DNA of 44,109 bases, from contig JADRCO010000196.1 of NCBI GenBank assembly GCA_021464525.1, positions 1-44,109 on the forward strand, read 5' to 3'. The stretch is from Rhizophagus sp. LPA8_4_AMF (lineage: Eukaryota; Glomeromycota; Glomeromycetes; Glomerales; Glomeraceae). This document shows positions 19,725 to 31,147 of the stretch, in pieces (position 1 is the first letter of the stretch; every line of letters begins with the position of its first letter). The notes under the pieces were generated by a model. The model saw only the letters and a list, made by a program, of their open reading frames with translations, searched no databases and was not told where the DNA came from. The position numbers were made by a program, and so were the translations under genes.

Positions 19725-20140
19725 GAAAAGATATACCGACAATTATTTCACTGTCAGTCAATTTACCGTGAGTTCATCGAAAATCATTTCACCTAAAACC
19801 ATTTCACCGAATTTTATTTTAAAGATTTTATTTATTGAATATTAAATATTAAAAAAGAAAAAATTCTCGTGACTATGATATTAATAATTATAAAGTATTT
19901 TTTATTTAGTAAATTCCTATGATACATTTTAAAGCACTTACTAGTATTTATAAACAGTATTATTAAATATTTGTATAAAGTGGTTGAAATAATATTGAGT
20001 AATAAAATACAAAAAACTAACCAGTAAATCTTTTTATTATAAAATATTTTTTGTAAAATTTAGAACTTGTCAGTGAAGTAACTCCGTCAGCGAAATGATC
20101 CTGTCGGTAAAATGGTTGTCGGTGAAATGAATGCGTCCCG
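19725..20140. repeat. Degenerate foldback element with TTTCACCGA words
   Basis: Two arms point towards each other. Around 19738-19810 the plus strand carries ATTTCACTGTCAG, ATTTACCG, CATTTCACC and CATTTCACCGA. Around 20068-20130 it carries the reverse-complement words (GGTGAAATG, GGTAAAATGG, GCGAAATGAT, GTGAAGTAAC). The arms are similar but diverged, with AT-rich DNA between. This is most simply an old MITE; no target duplication was identified. Confidence 0.5.
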
Positions 20141-20428
20141 TGATTTACGAATATTACTGTATTCAATTTTAGTTTGCTGAATGCGCTGAAAATTTAAATA
20201 TTTTGTTGATCAAATCAAAGAATTTTTTAAAAAAATTGTGTATTTCATTGTCAATAATAACAATTTTTCTTGTTGCAAAAATCACATTAATTATGGTTCA
20301 TAAAACGTACTTATATTACATTATTTCAGCTTAATATTTACATACATAATTTATCTTATATCTTATTATTCATATCTCACTCTCCTTACTTAAAAATTTA
20401 AAATTTTAATAGGTGCTGTCGAAATCCT

Positions 20429-20515
20429 TGAATTACGGCAGCATTTACGGTCGTCGGCGCTACGGTAGATATCGAAATTATTTAATATGCCGTAACCGTA
20501 TTACCGAACAATTCA
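20429..20515. repeat. Small hairpin of TACGG words
   Basis: A locally GC-richer patch where TACGG-type words occur in one orientation (TTACGGCAG, TTACGGTCG, CTACGGTAG) and then inverted (TGCCGTAACCGTATTACCG). It could fold into an imperfect hairpin of about 90 bp. Origin unknown; probably a decayed foldback element. Confidence 0.4.
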
Positions 20516-20621
20516 AAATATTTAAAAATTAAAAATCGAAGACCGCATTCTTAAAATAATAAAAATGAAATGAGGAAAAAGTTCATAGAAGAAAGGAAAG
20601 AAGCAAAGAAATTGAGACGAG

Positions 20622-21238
20622 TTATGAATGCTTGCTACCTACAGTATATAAATTTCCAGAGAATAAAAAGTCAACGACAATAATGTAGTTGAGCGTAAAT
20701 GGATTCTGAGAAATACCCAAAATTTCGGTTAAATTTTTTTTGTCGTTGAACTCAAGTTCAGCTGCTATCTATAAATGAAATTTAAATTAATAATATATAG
20801 TAAAAGATAAAAAAACAAGTAGGAAAATTTAAAAAATATATTTACCAACTTTAACTCATCTTGTGACATTTTTTCTGAATTAATTATTTCCTTTAAAATA
20901 ATTTTTATATCTTTGATTCTAATATATTTGCTTTTCAACCTGGCGGAATAATTTATATAATCATCTTCGTTGATATATATTATGTCTTTAAAGTTTATAT
21001 AAGGTATCCACGGCATTATTTTTACTTTTCTTTGTTTGGCAACTTCCAAGGATAAATCTTCGAAAAGATCAGATTGAAAGGGAGAGGTAGAAAAATTATT
21101 TCTTAGTTTTAATTCAAGATTTTCATCATTTTTGCTAGCGTAGTTTCTCTTGATTAGAGGAGTGGTATATAATGAGGTAGATAATTTTTTTTTTAGTTTT
21201 AATTTATTTCCAACATTTTTGCTAGTGTAGTTTCCCAT
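20622..21238 (-). CDS. Truncated TKL-type kinase N-lobe protein
   Basis: Two exons, 20846-21238 and 20622-20768 (77 bp intron, phase 0), predicting 179 aa. From residue ~77 (WIPYINFKDIIYI) to the end it follows the N-lobe of the large Glomeromycotina TKL-like kinase family. The pattern is a W-I-P-Y entry segment, a glycine loop that has lost all its glycines (EDDYINYSARLK), a beta-3 strand with the Lys kept (IKIILK, Lys116), an alpha-C helix across the intron, then GISQNPFTLNYIIVVDF and GNL at the hinge. It stops there, so catalytic loop and DFG are absent and it cannot be an active kinase. Residues 3-24 and 32-54 are a tandem duplication (NYTSKN.. / NYASKN.., 29-residue period). Either a pseudogene or a small protein reusing the N-lobe. 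Confidence 0.6.
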
Positions 21239-21271
21239 TATTATTGAAATAATTTATTTTTTATATTATGA

Positions 21272-21335
21272 TTTTTTTTTTTTTAAAAAAAAAAAAAAAA
21301 ATGAGGTTTTTTTTAAATTTTTTTTTTTTTTTTTG

Positions 21336-21366
<31 letters not shown>
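21272..21366. repeat. Double T/A dyad (T13-A17 and T14-A17)
   Basis: Two successive T-run/A-run palindromes at 21272-21301 and 21336-21366, starting 34 bp upstream of the kinase-fragment ATG. The near identity of the two suggests local duplication of the unit. Homopolymer lengths may be inexact in the assembly. Confidence 0.6.
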
Positions 21367-21451
21367 TTGAGCTTTTTGTAGAATTTTTCTTTTCAAATTC
21401 CTGTTATTCAATATCCTTACTTTTTTAGCTTTTCTTTATCGATTGCCCGAT

Positions 21452-21643
21452 TTGGAATTGGGCAAATTTCGGAGTTGATGCACCATGTTTGAACACCAAA
21501 TTTTGCCTCAATACCAAACTGGGATAAAATTTAAAGTTCGGGTCAGGTTGCACCAGTGGTATTGGTCCTCCTAATTCCGAATCGGGAACAAATGTCAGAA
21601 GTTAGACACTAGTGATTCAAGCCTCAAATTTGCCCAATTTCCA
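21452..21643. repeat. Short inverted-repeat element with AATTGGGCAAATTT arms
   Basis: The left arm GGAATTGGGCAAATTTCGG (21454-21472) pairs with the right arm CCTCAAATTTGCCCAATTTCC (21622-21642) with few mismatches, enclosing about 150 bp. MITE-like, no coding capacity; no clear target duplication. Confidence 0.5.
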
Positions 21644-22345
21644 GCATTGGTCAAGAGGCACTGTTTATTCAAACTTCAAATTTGCCACAATTTCAAATGT
21701 AGATAATGGTTATACAGTTAAAACTTTTAATTTTAAAAGTGCTATTTCGATGACTAGTAATTTTAATTTTAAGACAATAAATTTGGTCAGCATTAAGTTT
21801 TTTAATAATTTACTTAAAAGGATATTATGTGATATCATAATTGCCTTAAGAAATTCCCGGATCTCTGAAGTCTGAACAAATAGAGCCAATCTGGATTGGA
21901 ACATAAGTCGAGTCAAATCTGTTTGATGCGTTTCGGAACATTAATTATGTTCTCTGAAAGTAAAAAACACAAAAATAGATAAAATAGAACAAACTTGCTA
22001 TTTGTTTGTTTAGGTAATGTTTATTTATATTGATTACTATCACGGATTTAATCCTTAAAAGTTTTAGCTTGTAATTTCATTATTGGATTTAATTTTAGCT
22101 CAATACAGCTTTAAGCTTAAAGTAGGTTAAATTGTTTTGTGATTTGTTCTAACCTTTTTTTGAAGTCAGTTTTTCCTTTATTTATGCTCATTTGTTATTT
22201 CTTTTTGTACTATTCATCATTGTAAAAAATATATCAATGACATTCTAGAATTAGTTCTTCAAATAGCAATTTTCTATAAATTAAACAATACTATAAGGCA
22301 TAAATAATTGTATGTTATTGTACGAGGCGTTATGGCTTAATAATA
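21644..22345. other. Intergenic, no gene recognised
   Basis: AT-rich sequence. Overlapping open frames at 21612-21875 (plus) and 21710-21916 (minus) cover the same DNA and neither resembles a protein family or shows splice signals. Confidence 0.4.
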
Positions 22346-22793
22346 TGGAATTCCAGGCTGGACAGAAGTTTAACGTAAAAGCTAAATCATTTGACGTTTA
22401 AGTTTAACTGCGAAGTTCAAATGATTTGCTGTAACCGCCAAACAATTTGACTTTACAGTCAAATCCTTTGTAATACTGCCAAACGATTCTGTCTGACGAA
22501 GTGAAAATAATTTTCCATATTTAGTTAAAATTCAAATGTATAAAAGAAATTGAATTTTTGGAAGTCATGTGTAATCCCAAAAAGGAGATATATTTCCTTT
22601 TTAGGAAATTATTAAAATATTTGCATTTAATGATAAACACTTTGCATTCAATGGCAAATGCTTTGCAGGTTAATGCAAAATTTATTTATTTTAACGCCAA
22701 ATGCTTTGTAATTCAAGGTTAAATGATATGACATTTATTTAACGTTAAATGATTTAGCTTTTACGTTAAACTTCTGTCCAGCCTGGAATTCCA
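22346..22793. mobile_element. 448-bp MITE with 47-bp perfect TIRs and TA flanks
   Basis: Begins TGGAATTCCAGGCTGGACAG and ends with its reverse complement. The terminal inverted repeats match without mismatch for 47 bp (22346-22392 against 22747-22793) and weakly further in. TA stands directly outside both ends, as expected of Tc1/mariner-like insertion. Inside, variants of the words AAATGATTT and AATGCTTTG recur in both orientations. No coding capacity, so it must be moved by a transposase elsewhere. Perfect TIRs suggest recent activity. Confidence 0.85.
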
Positions 22794-23760
22794 TATAATA
22801 AATGTATATAATTGTACGAGCTTGCTTAATTATGGACTTCGTGCCACATTCAGACCATAACGCCCGTAACAATAGCAATATTATTATTATTTGAACCAGA
22901 AAGACCCCATCATATTGATTAAACTCTTTCATAACCTTTATATTGATAATATTATAAGCACGTTACATTAAGCACGATGTGCTTACAGCATGTGCATGAT
23001 GGTTCCTATAGGGCTGTATAGTAATCGAAATTTAAGAAAATTTTTTAACAGCCATACCAGGTTACAATAAAATTTAATAATAATAATTTATTTTATAATT
23101 AACATACATCGAAGTTATGTAGGAAATATTATAAAACTTGGACATTTTGGACATACTAAATAAATACCTTATATGAAATTGTCAATATAATGAAATAATG
23201 ATTAATCAAATAATTAATGATGCAAGTTTAATAGAAGATAAAAAGATTTCAATAAAAGTTTTCATATTATGTACTTTTAAAATTTCCTTAAACTTTATAT
23301 TAGTAAAAACACGATATTGATTAATAATGAAAAAATGTGATATTAACCTCTTTCACTTAAACCTTTAATGCAATTAATTAACCGTGACTCAGGAAGCTTA
23401 AACAGGAAGTTATGATTTTACTATATTTGGTCTTGGCAAATTGTTGACAAAAGCGACATCACACACCTTACCTTTTACCTCGTGCTTATCGCAATGCAAA
23501 CAATGACTATCTTTATAATTTCAAATTCAATCGGTAAATTTTACAATGACAAAAATAATATAATAAGTAAATTACAAACTTGCACATAATAAATTATTAC
23601 TAAATCTAAGAATTCATTTCCCAATTTCAACTAGCTTGAAAGATATTAAATTTGGACATTAGTGAAGTTCAGGTGATTAGTTTGGTAAACAAGAGTTAAT
23701 TATCTAATACATTATGTAATGTATTTATTAAACTAAAATGGTTAGTAAACGTAGTAAAAT
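22794..23760. other. Intergenic with outer inverted repeat of the MITE
   Basis: GACCATAACGCCCGTAACAATAGC at 22853-22876 is an approximate inverted copy of the sequence just left of the MITE (22315-22336). ATTGTACGAG occurs in direct orientation on both sides (22317-22326 and 22811-22820). The remainder is AT-rich and shows nothing recognisable. Confidence 0.45.
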
Positions 23761-23772
23761 CTAATCTTTATT

Positions 23773-24169
23773 ATTGCTCCAAGATCGGTTACAATTGTAA
23801 CCAGTTTAAAACCGGCCTTCACCGATTTCAGCTCATTTTTTTCGGTGAACTGTTTTCTGTTTTAATACTGGCTTACAATTACAGAACGGTTAAAACTGGA
23901 TTACAATTTTAAACCCGTTTTTGGTTCAAATAAACGTTATTAGTCATGTGATCTTATTAGTCACGTGCATATTATGAAAATTTTTGAATAAATGTTGCAA
24001 ATAAACCAAATGAGTATACAAATTTTTAATCAAAGGTTATTTATATAACTTATGAGTGATCTCCTTATACAAACCGGTTTTATGTTAGAAACTGGTCACC
24101 GGATTTTTTAAATAAATCTTCAAATTGGCCTCCGGCTAAAACCGGAGACCGAAAGTCAGTTTTGGAGCT
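23773..24169. mobile_element. Foldback element of AACCGGT words with 12-bp target repeat
   Basis: About 397 bp bounded by the identical direct repeat CTAATCTTTATT (23761-23772 and 24170-24181), a probable target duplication of 9-12 bp. The ends are weakly inverted (GCTCCAAGATCGG on the left, GAGCTCCAAAAC on the reverse strand at the right). The interior is built from degenerate forms of AAACCGGT, CGGTTAC and AACTGG in both orientations. Non-coding. A Mutator-like origin would fit a 9-11 bp duplication but is unproven. Confidence 0.6.
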
Positions 24170-24181
24170 CTAATCTTTATT

Positions 24182-25721
24182 GACTACAGCCGCCTACTGG
24201 TTTCACCTTACTTGGCGGGGTCAAACACAATGGAGAAGACCCTTTCCATGATCAACATTATACATATAGACAACTATCACCTTCAAGGATTACTTCAATG
24301 GTTGGACTAGGTCACTCCAGACAAAAAATTAAAATGTTTCCAAAAAATCAGGTGCTTTGCAAATTGACATTGAAGTTTGGGTGGTAGGGAAAGAATTACT
24401 GGTTCCAAAGGTCAAAAGCAAGAGTAAGGAATATTTTTATGCTTCTATAAAATATTGCAATTATTATTTCTCTGTGAATAGATGCGTATTTGACGAAATT
24501 AAAATCAAATAAATATACCTAAAAAAAAGGTGAATAACTAAGATGGGGAAAAATAAATGGTAGTAAAGAAAATGTAATTTTGTAAATTTATTAAACCATT
24601 TGAAGGATACAAAGTGTATATATATAATATTTTTTACAAGAATATAAAAAACATGCGTTCTTGCTTATATTACGAAAGTCTCCAGCAAATCAATGAAGAT
24701 ATATTTCTGCAAATGATTATACCTCATGTTTACAATTTGTTAAGTATTCATTGATATTATTTATTTTTTATTTTCTTGACAATTAGAAAAAGTAATATTA
24801 AAAAACAATTAATAATAATACTTTAATTACTTTGATAGAGCTGACACAAGTATTAATTTATTAATTATTATCAATTTCTAAAATTTCTAGTGAAAACTTA
24901 CTTTACGATTATTTAAAATTGGAAGAAAAAGCGCAATTGTGAATTCTATAAATCTGTTGAATTACTGTACATAAAAAATGAAGAATCTTTATCTATTGGG
25001 TTTAGTAATAACGATAAGTAGATAAATTATTTTAAAGAGTATAATTCATATTATATGAAGCTAATGAATTAGTCATATAATAAATATCTAGTTATTAGCC
25101 AGTAATTTAACTTTTATGTATACTTGCTCGTTTAAGTTAAATTGTATTTTGCCAACTACCTAACCCATATAAAAATTGTGACACGCATGATCTTTATTTT
25201 TTTATTTTGCACTAGATAAATACTGTATTTGTTAAATAAATACTATAGTCCATTGTAAGATTAATGGATTATTAGTTTTAACTGTAAATCTTATAGATCA
25301 GTTAGAGTATTGCAACTTTACAATGTTTAAACTTTTAGATTAGTTATCCATCAAATTAGATCTTTGATAAATTATTATAGAATTCCAAGGATTCTTGAAA
25401 TTAAGAAAAGACGAAACCTAGAATATGAACATTTCTTTACAGAGGGTGATCCGTTCTAATTTTATTTATATCAAAAAATTACATATAGCAAATAATTTTA
25501 TATAAAAATTTGTAATGACCAATCAAATAAACACTTTATTGAATATTGGAACCTATTTCTCGAAATAGTTTTTGAGCACAAAATATCAATTTATTTCAAC
25601 TTCATAAAGTATTAATATATAAGTCTAATCTCATTCTTTATTTATTAGGTGCTTTATCTGAAAAAAAATATGCAAAGTTAACCTGTATTAAACATTTTCA
25701 TTCATTTTACAACTACTATTC
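24182..25721. other. Intergenic, no gene recognised
   Basis: AT-rich 1.5 kb following the 3' end of the ATPase-like gene on the opposite side. No recognisable coding or repeat structure. Confidence 0.4.
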
Positions 25722-27767
25722 TTATTTGGTAACTAAATTTTCCTTTAAACCATCGCAATAAACCTTCCTGCTAATTAAACGATGCAAACCAACTCTTAAA
25801 ACAATAAAGTAACATTTCAAGGATTCATCATCTTGTTTCTTCAATAATTCTAAATACTTTTTGCTTTGCTTTTTAATCTTCCATTCTAATAGCTCACCAA
25901 CTGTCTTTAGGTTTGATTGATTTGGGTCATTAATTTCAAGTTTCAGAATTTCATCCTCTGATTTTTCTAACAATGATAATGATATTTTAGTTGCTTCCTG
26001 CATATTTTCTTGAACTCCACTTAAATTAATACATTCCATTTTAATATTATCGCAATCAATTGCTATTCTTTTTCCATTACTTATCTTAACCAAATCAATT
26101 ATTTTCTCATTCACGTTATAATTCACCCAAAACTCTGGTTTAATATCCGCATAAAAAGTAAAAAGCAAAGTATCAATAAAAGCTTGCTTTAATGCCTCTT
26201 CATTTGAGTCATTAATCCTCAATAATTTATATAAAGCTTTTTCTACAAATTGACAGAGCGGTTCAATATCTCTTTTTTCTTCCAAAATTCGTAAGCATTT
26301 TTGTACAAATATTAAATCCTTTTCTTTCCAATTATAATTCTTAAGTGCTTTTGCAATGAACTTCTTTTTAGCAACATTATTGGGAATTTGAAATTTGTAT
26401 TGTAATGAATTTGTTTGATATGTAAGTGCACCATTATAATAAATAAATGATAATAATGAATTTCGATCAGTTGTCAACTTGTTAATATTAGTATGCTCAA
26501 ATTCTTGTTCTATACCTTCAGATTCAAGTTGACTTGATGCTTCCATAAAGATGGATTTGCCAAGAGGATTATTGGCAATCAAATCTGATGCTGTTTTAGA
26601 AAGTAATGCATGTGGATCAGAAGGAAAATCGAGAAGTGCTTTAATAATAATTGAAGTATCCTGATTATTATAAAAAGCCTCATCTATAAATTTCATCTGT
26701 TCCATTATTTTCTTAAAATAATACAAAACCCAAGCAGGGTTGAAGATACCTTCAATCTGATAACGATGAAAGAAGTACCCAGTATTTTCTTTTTTTAACC
26801 ATTTCATTATTCCTTCCTTAACATCAGTTGACAAATCATAAAGAGTATTATTTAAAAGAAACTCAAGTTCTGATTCCTTAAACCCATACAAATCCCAAAA
26901 TTTTATTTTCTGTGTCAAATCAATTGAATTATTAAAATCTGTATCAATAGGGATTACACCAGTTCGGAAAAAACGAGCATTGCCTTCGTCACAAGCATAT
27001 TCCAATTCACCGTAAAATTGTTCAAGTAAATCTAGATGAGCAGAAGCTGGCTCATTGAAATATTCATTCGCAGTAGTATCATAGTCATCAATAAAAACAT
27101 AAAGCTAAAGATACCGTTAGAAATATTAGTTCAATTTCATTTTTTTTTTTAAATAGAGTCAATGATTGAACAAATAACAAAATACCTTGTAACCATGAAA
27201 TTGTGCTTTTTTCAGTAATTCTGAGAAAATTTCCAAAGAATTTTCAAATATATTAATTTTGAAATGATACCATACATCATATCCAATATATTTCTTCTTA
27301 AAATTTAACATGCTTTCGTTTAGAATTTTATAAAATTTCATCTCAAAAGTTTCGGAATCCGTCCTGTTATAAAGTTCAGAAAAATTGAGATTAAGGATAT
27401 AGAATGATGATGCTAATGGTGTGGGATTTTTGCCAATATATAAATCACTAAATAATTCTTTAAAGTTTTTTCTATTATGACTATCATAATAAGAGGACAA
27501 AGTGGAGAGAAATAATGATTTTCCAAAACAATGAGGACGTAGAGAAAGAATAATAGGAGAATTAAGTTTCTCTATTTCGGAAATAAAATGAGTCTTATCC
27601 AAATAATATCCACCATTTTGTCTCAAATCAACAAATGACCCTGTTGGAAATATTTTAAGAGGTTTTGAAGGTGGTGCATTTGACAAGAACCGAGGAAAAT
27701 AATGAGGATACTTAAAATGAAAAGGAAGGGGTTGAAAAATTTTATTGAAAAGCATCATTCTTGTCAC
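25722..27767 (-). CDS. AAA-ATPase-like / PDDEXK_9-type protein
   Basis: Two exons, 27186-27767 and 25722-27104 (81 bp intron, phase 0), 654 aa. Residues ~38-95 match the AAA-ATPase_like family (DUF1703 group): a PTGSFVDLRQ entry, GYYLDKTHFI, then the P-loop LRPHCFGKS (Lys83, Ser84). A Walker B-like segment YVFIDDYDTT (196-205) lies just after the intron. The C-terminal half corresponds in position to the PD-(D/E)XK nuclease-like domain of this family, but I see no intact D..ExK triad, so it may be inactive. The N-terminal 30 residues are basic/aromatic with no acidic residue and could be a mitochondrial presequence. These ATPases are widespread in bacteria and strongly expanded in Glomeromycotina; the function is unknown. 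Confidence 0.8.
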
Positions 27768-29312
27768 TCAATTAATTTTTTTCTAAAATTTATTTAGGTT
27801 AAAAAGAAAAAATCTTTTTTTGTGCTATAATGACGATACTTAAATTAGAAATTTGTAGATTGTGTACCACCACATATGTGATATACTAATACAAGCCATT
27901 TGTCCATTGTATCCTGTAACATCATCAATTTATACATTTAAGGTTATTATGGGTGCTTTTACCCACCCATTAATACTATTGAAATCAATCGATATGCATC
28001 ACATGACGGTCTATTTAATTGATCAATAAAAATAGAGACTCCCATGAAATATAAAATTTGATTTATAAATTTATTTTCAAAAATGTTAAGGGATTGGATT
28101 GAATTTTAATGAATAGGAGTATAAAAAAGCAAGGAATAAATAGTTTTCTTTGATAACTAGAGCATAATAATTAATAATGTTGCTTTAATTAACAAAGCCT
28201 TATCTAAATATTAATTTTAATTATTAAATCCTAGAAATTCTAAAATATTTGTATAGTTTTTTCATATCCTAAAGATATTAAACAAAAATACTTCTAATTT
28301 AATTAAGTTTAAGCCTGCAACAAAATGATCTGAGACAGAAATTGTTATTTATTTATTGATAGATGAATTATTAAATTTACAATTTTTCGAAATTTCAAAA
28401 AAAAAAAATAAATTTTGCTACTCTGTAATATAAATATGCCCACAAAATTATTTATTATTTATTTCATAATTCTAGCTATTTAGAGATTAATGACACGGGA
28501 AAATAATGACAATCCGTATCGTTTGTGATATTATTACATTGTATTTAAATTTATAACAATTTTAACAATTGAAAATGCTATATTAAATCCTTTTGATTCA
28601 TTGAGATATATATACTACACTACGACATCTATTAAATCTATGATAAATTTGGACTTTAACGCGATGAAATCTAATAGCCATGTTTTTTTTATACTCATCT
28701 ATTTTATTTTATTTTATTTTCCTCATTCTATATTGATTAATAAATAAAAAATGTTTACGTAATATTTGAATAGTATAATATCGGAAAGTTTTTATCACAT
28801 TTTAACCAATTTTTAAATAAAAGAATAAAATTATTCAATAAAACAAAACAAGAATTAAAAAATTATTATAATATTGTATATAATCAAGCCGTGAATTAAA
28901 ACCAAAAATTTCAAAAGGAAATTTATTCCATTTTGCAAGTATTTCTATCTTGTAATATTTGTAAATAAATTCATTAACATCAAAAAATTAAGAAGTACTT
29001 ATACTTCATATAAAAAAGAATTTTATGAAAATAGTAAATCTGTTTACAACATTAAGATCGTGTTTTATCCAATCAGGATAAAATATGTTGAAAAACATAA
29101 AAATATCTCTATTGTAAATTACATTGTTAAAAGTTTAATCGCGTTTTATTAAATTTTTTTAATTGCTGTAATTATTTAATAGCTAATACGTCATATTAAC
29201 ATCAATAATCAAGAGTGTAATCATTTCATATACATACCGTATATTCCGTCCTAAACACTTTTTCTATACCACCCAACACATAAATAACATAATTTGTCGG
29301 TTGAAGAAGCAT
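27768..29312. other. Intergenic, no gene recognised
   Basis: About 1.5 kb of AT-rich DNA. A pentanucleotide TTTTA microsatellite lies near 28703-28720. No recognisable open frames or inverted-repeat elements. Confidence 0.4.
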
Positions 29313-30120
29313 ATGATAAAAGAGTTATCCACGAAATTAGTAGTCAAGGATCACAATGCGGACGTGTATGGAGTTTTTCATTCACGTGAAGAGATTTGGG
29401 AATTTAATGATGGCATAGCTAGAGATGTGGCTGCAACTAGACATTACTAATCGCAACTTGCAACTCGCAACCGCAACTCTAAGTTTTTTATATAGCCGTA
29501 ATTTTGTAATTATTTAAAAAACAGTTGAGGCGTCAACCTTGGGCATGGCTGAACAGTTAAGATCCTTTTCCAAAGTAGTATATTGATATTTACCTCAATT
29601 TCCTAAAATACATATAGAGTCTGATTTGCTCAATAGCTTTCTGGAACGAAAATAGTTAACTACTAAGACCAATTCTTGATGGGATGTTAGAAGTGTTTCG
29701 TATTAGGTATAGTGGAATGTCGGTCGTGCCTAAATCACTGAAAGATTTTGTCATCATGGATGAATATGGTCAGAATAGACATGGTTACTGGACAAACATA
29801 CAGGCTACTTCATTTGCATTTACAGACTATAAAGGGGCTAAGGAATTCACTCATCATGTTCGTTCAAGTTTGCCTGTAGATGTCATACGATTTATTAGTT
29901 TGCAATACAATGACCCTATTCATCTAGTCCCCCACTTGGCTCTACATGTCCTAAAGAATTCTTACACAAGAAGATTTCTCGCTTTAGTCAATTCTTAGGA
30001 ATAAACGTCGATATTCACAAGAACGAATTATTCGTTAAAAAGTTTCCAGACTTGAATTACATTGTTCCTTCTACCCCAATAGCTACCAGTAACACAAAAA
30101 ATAATTGCGACCAACCTATC
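29313..30120 (+). pseudogene. Decayed coding region in several frames
   Basis: Three stretches have coding-like composition on the same strand but in different frames: 29313-29450 (45 codons, MIKELSTKLVV..), 29684-29998 (104 codons, MLEVFRIRYSG..) and 29929-30120 in a third register (SSSPPLGSTCPKEF.. to a TAA). The last two overlap with a frame change between about 29905 and 29945, so a single ancestral frame seems to have been broken. I recognise no family. It may be the remnant of a host gene or of a transposon-encoded protein. Between the first two pieces a short CGCAAC-rich simple repeat occurs (29455-29478). Confidence 0.4.
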
Positions 30121-30370
30121 TAACCTAAATGACCCAATACAAACATTAAAGATCCTCACAATGAAGTTAATGTGAAATGATAATTTTTTTCTGTGAGAAG
30201 AACCAAGCATTAAAATTTTTTTATTTTGTTACAAATTTACACTAATCAAAGGATACAATATTTTTCGTATATCTGATACATATATAAAAACACTACATTT
30301 CTACATAATTAAATTAACATCATATTTATAAAAAATTTAAAAATTTTACTTTTTGCGAGGAGTTGTTAAC

Positions 30371-30744
30371 CTAATTATTGCTTTTTTGTGCAGAAAGCAA
30401 TTCGTCTTGAAGCGAAATAATTTTTGTTTGTAATTTGATACATTTAAGACAATAATCATAGCTAATTTTTTGCTTCTTTTCAAGAAAAAAAAGTTTATTG
30501 TCAGTATTATTAAAATAAAACAAAATAAAAAACAAAATAATTATGCACTAAGTACATTTGGTGTATCTATAGTTTCTAGGGTTAGGTCAACTACCAGTCT
30601 TTTATTCTTTTCATATTCTGATGGAGTTGTGGTCTGTGGAATTATCTAAATGTGAATAGAAAGAAATATGGGAAAATTAGAAGAGGTAGAGAGAAACTTT
30701 AAATCAGTAAAACTTACTTCTGATAATGTTAGGTACGGTGTCAT
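30371..30744 (-). CDS. Small three-exon protein with C-terminal coiled coil
   Basis: Exons 30718-30744, 30556-30645 and 30371-30475 join in frame to 73 aa. The introns are 72 and 80 bp, both GT-AG. The second has a good branch-point sequence (CTGAC) and a pyrimidine tract before its acceptor. The start ATG is preceded by an in-frame TGA. The sequence runs MTPYLTLSE / IIPQTTTPSEYEKNKRLVVD.. / KQKISYDYCLKCIKLQTKII... The last exon has heptad-like leucine and isoleucine spacing suggesting a coiled coil, with two Cys. If the second intron is not spliced, the frame ends after VLSA at 30541. No family is recognised with certainty. It is too short and split for simple ORF finding. Confidence 0.5.
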
Positions 30745-31040
30745 TCATTGCAACACATATGAAGAAAATTGCATTTTTTTTTTCACAAAATGAAATATAA
30801 AAGGCTCTGTGAACCTTTTAATACAATAATTAAATTTTCAGAAGCAAGAGGATTCCAAATGAGAAATAAAATAGTATATAAACATGAGAGATGGTGGAGA
30901 TTTTATTGTTCTAAGCCACTGTTTGATTTGTTGATCACTTAGTTTTTTTGAATGTTACCGCAAAAATAGACACTGTGATTATCTTTACAGGAGGTTTGTA
31001 TAAAAAAAGAACATATTAGTATACTTATGAAAGAAGATGA
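30745..31040. other. 5' flank of the small coiled-coil gene
   Basis: AT-rich. On the minus strand no clear TATA box was seen. Nothing else recognised. Confidence 0.35.
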
Positions 31041-31147
31041 TAACGATAATGATAACTGATAATGATAATGATAACAATAACAATAACAATATGATAAATA
31101 TGATAATGATAATGATAACAATAACAATAATAATAACAACAATAAAG
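31040..31147. repeat. GATAAT / AACAAT microsatellite
   Basis: About 108 bp of imperfect GATAAT/GATAAC and AACAAT hexamers, then ATA/ACA triplets. Open frames reported on the reverse strand over it are low-complexity artefacts. Likely to vary in length between isolates. Confidence 0.85.

Noticed and set aside
29684-29998. 104-codon open frame as an intact gene
   Set aside because: Coding-like sequence continues past its stop in another frame and begins before it in a third, so it is better treated as part of a broken gene.
31040-31147. CRISPR-like array
   Set aside because: No spacers of regular length; it is a simple microsatellite, and the genome is eukaryotic.
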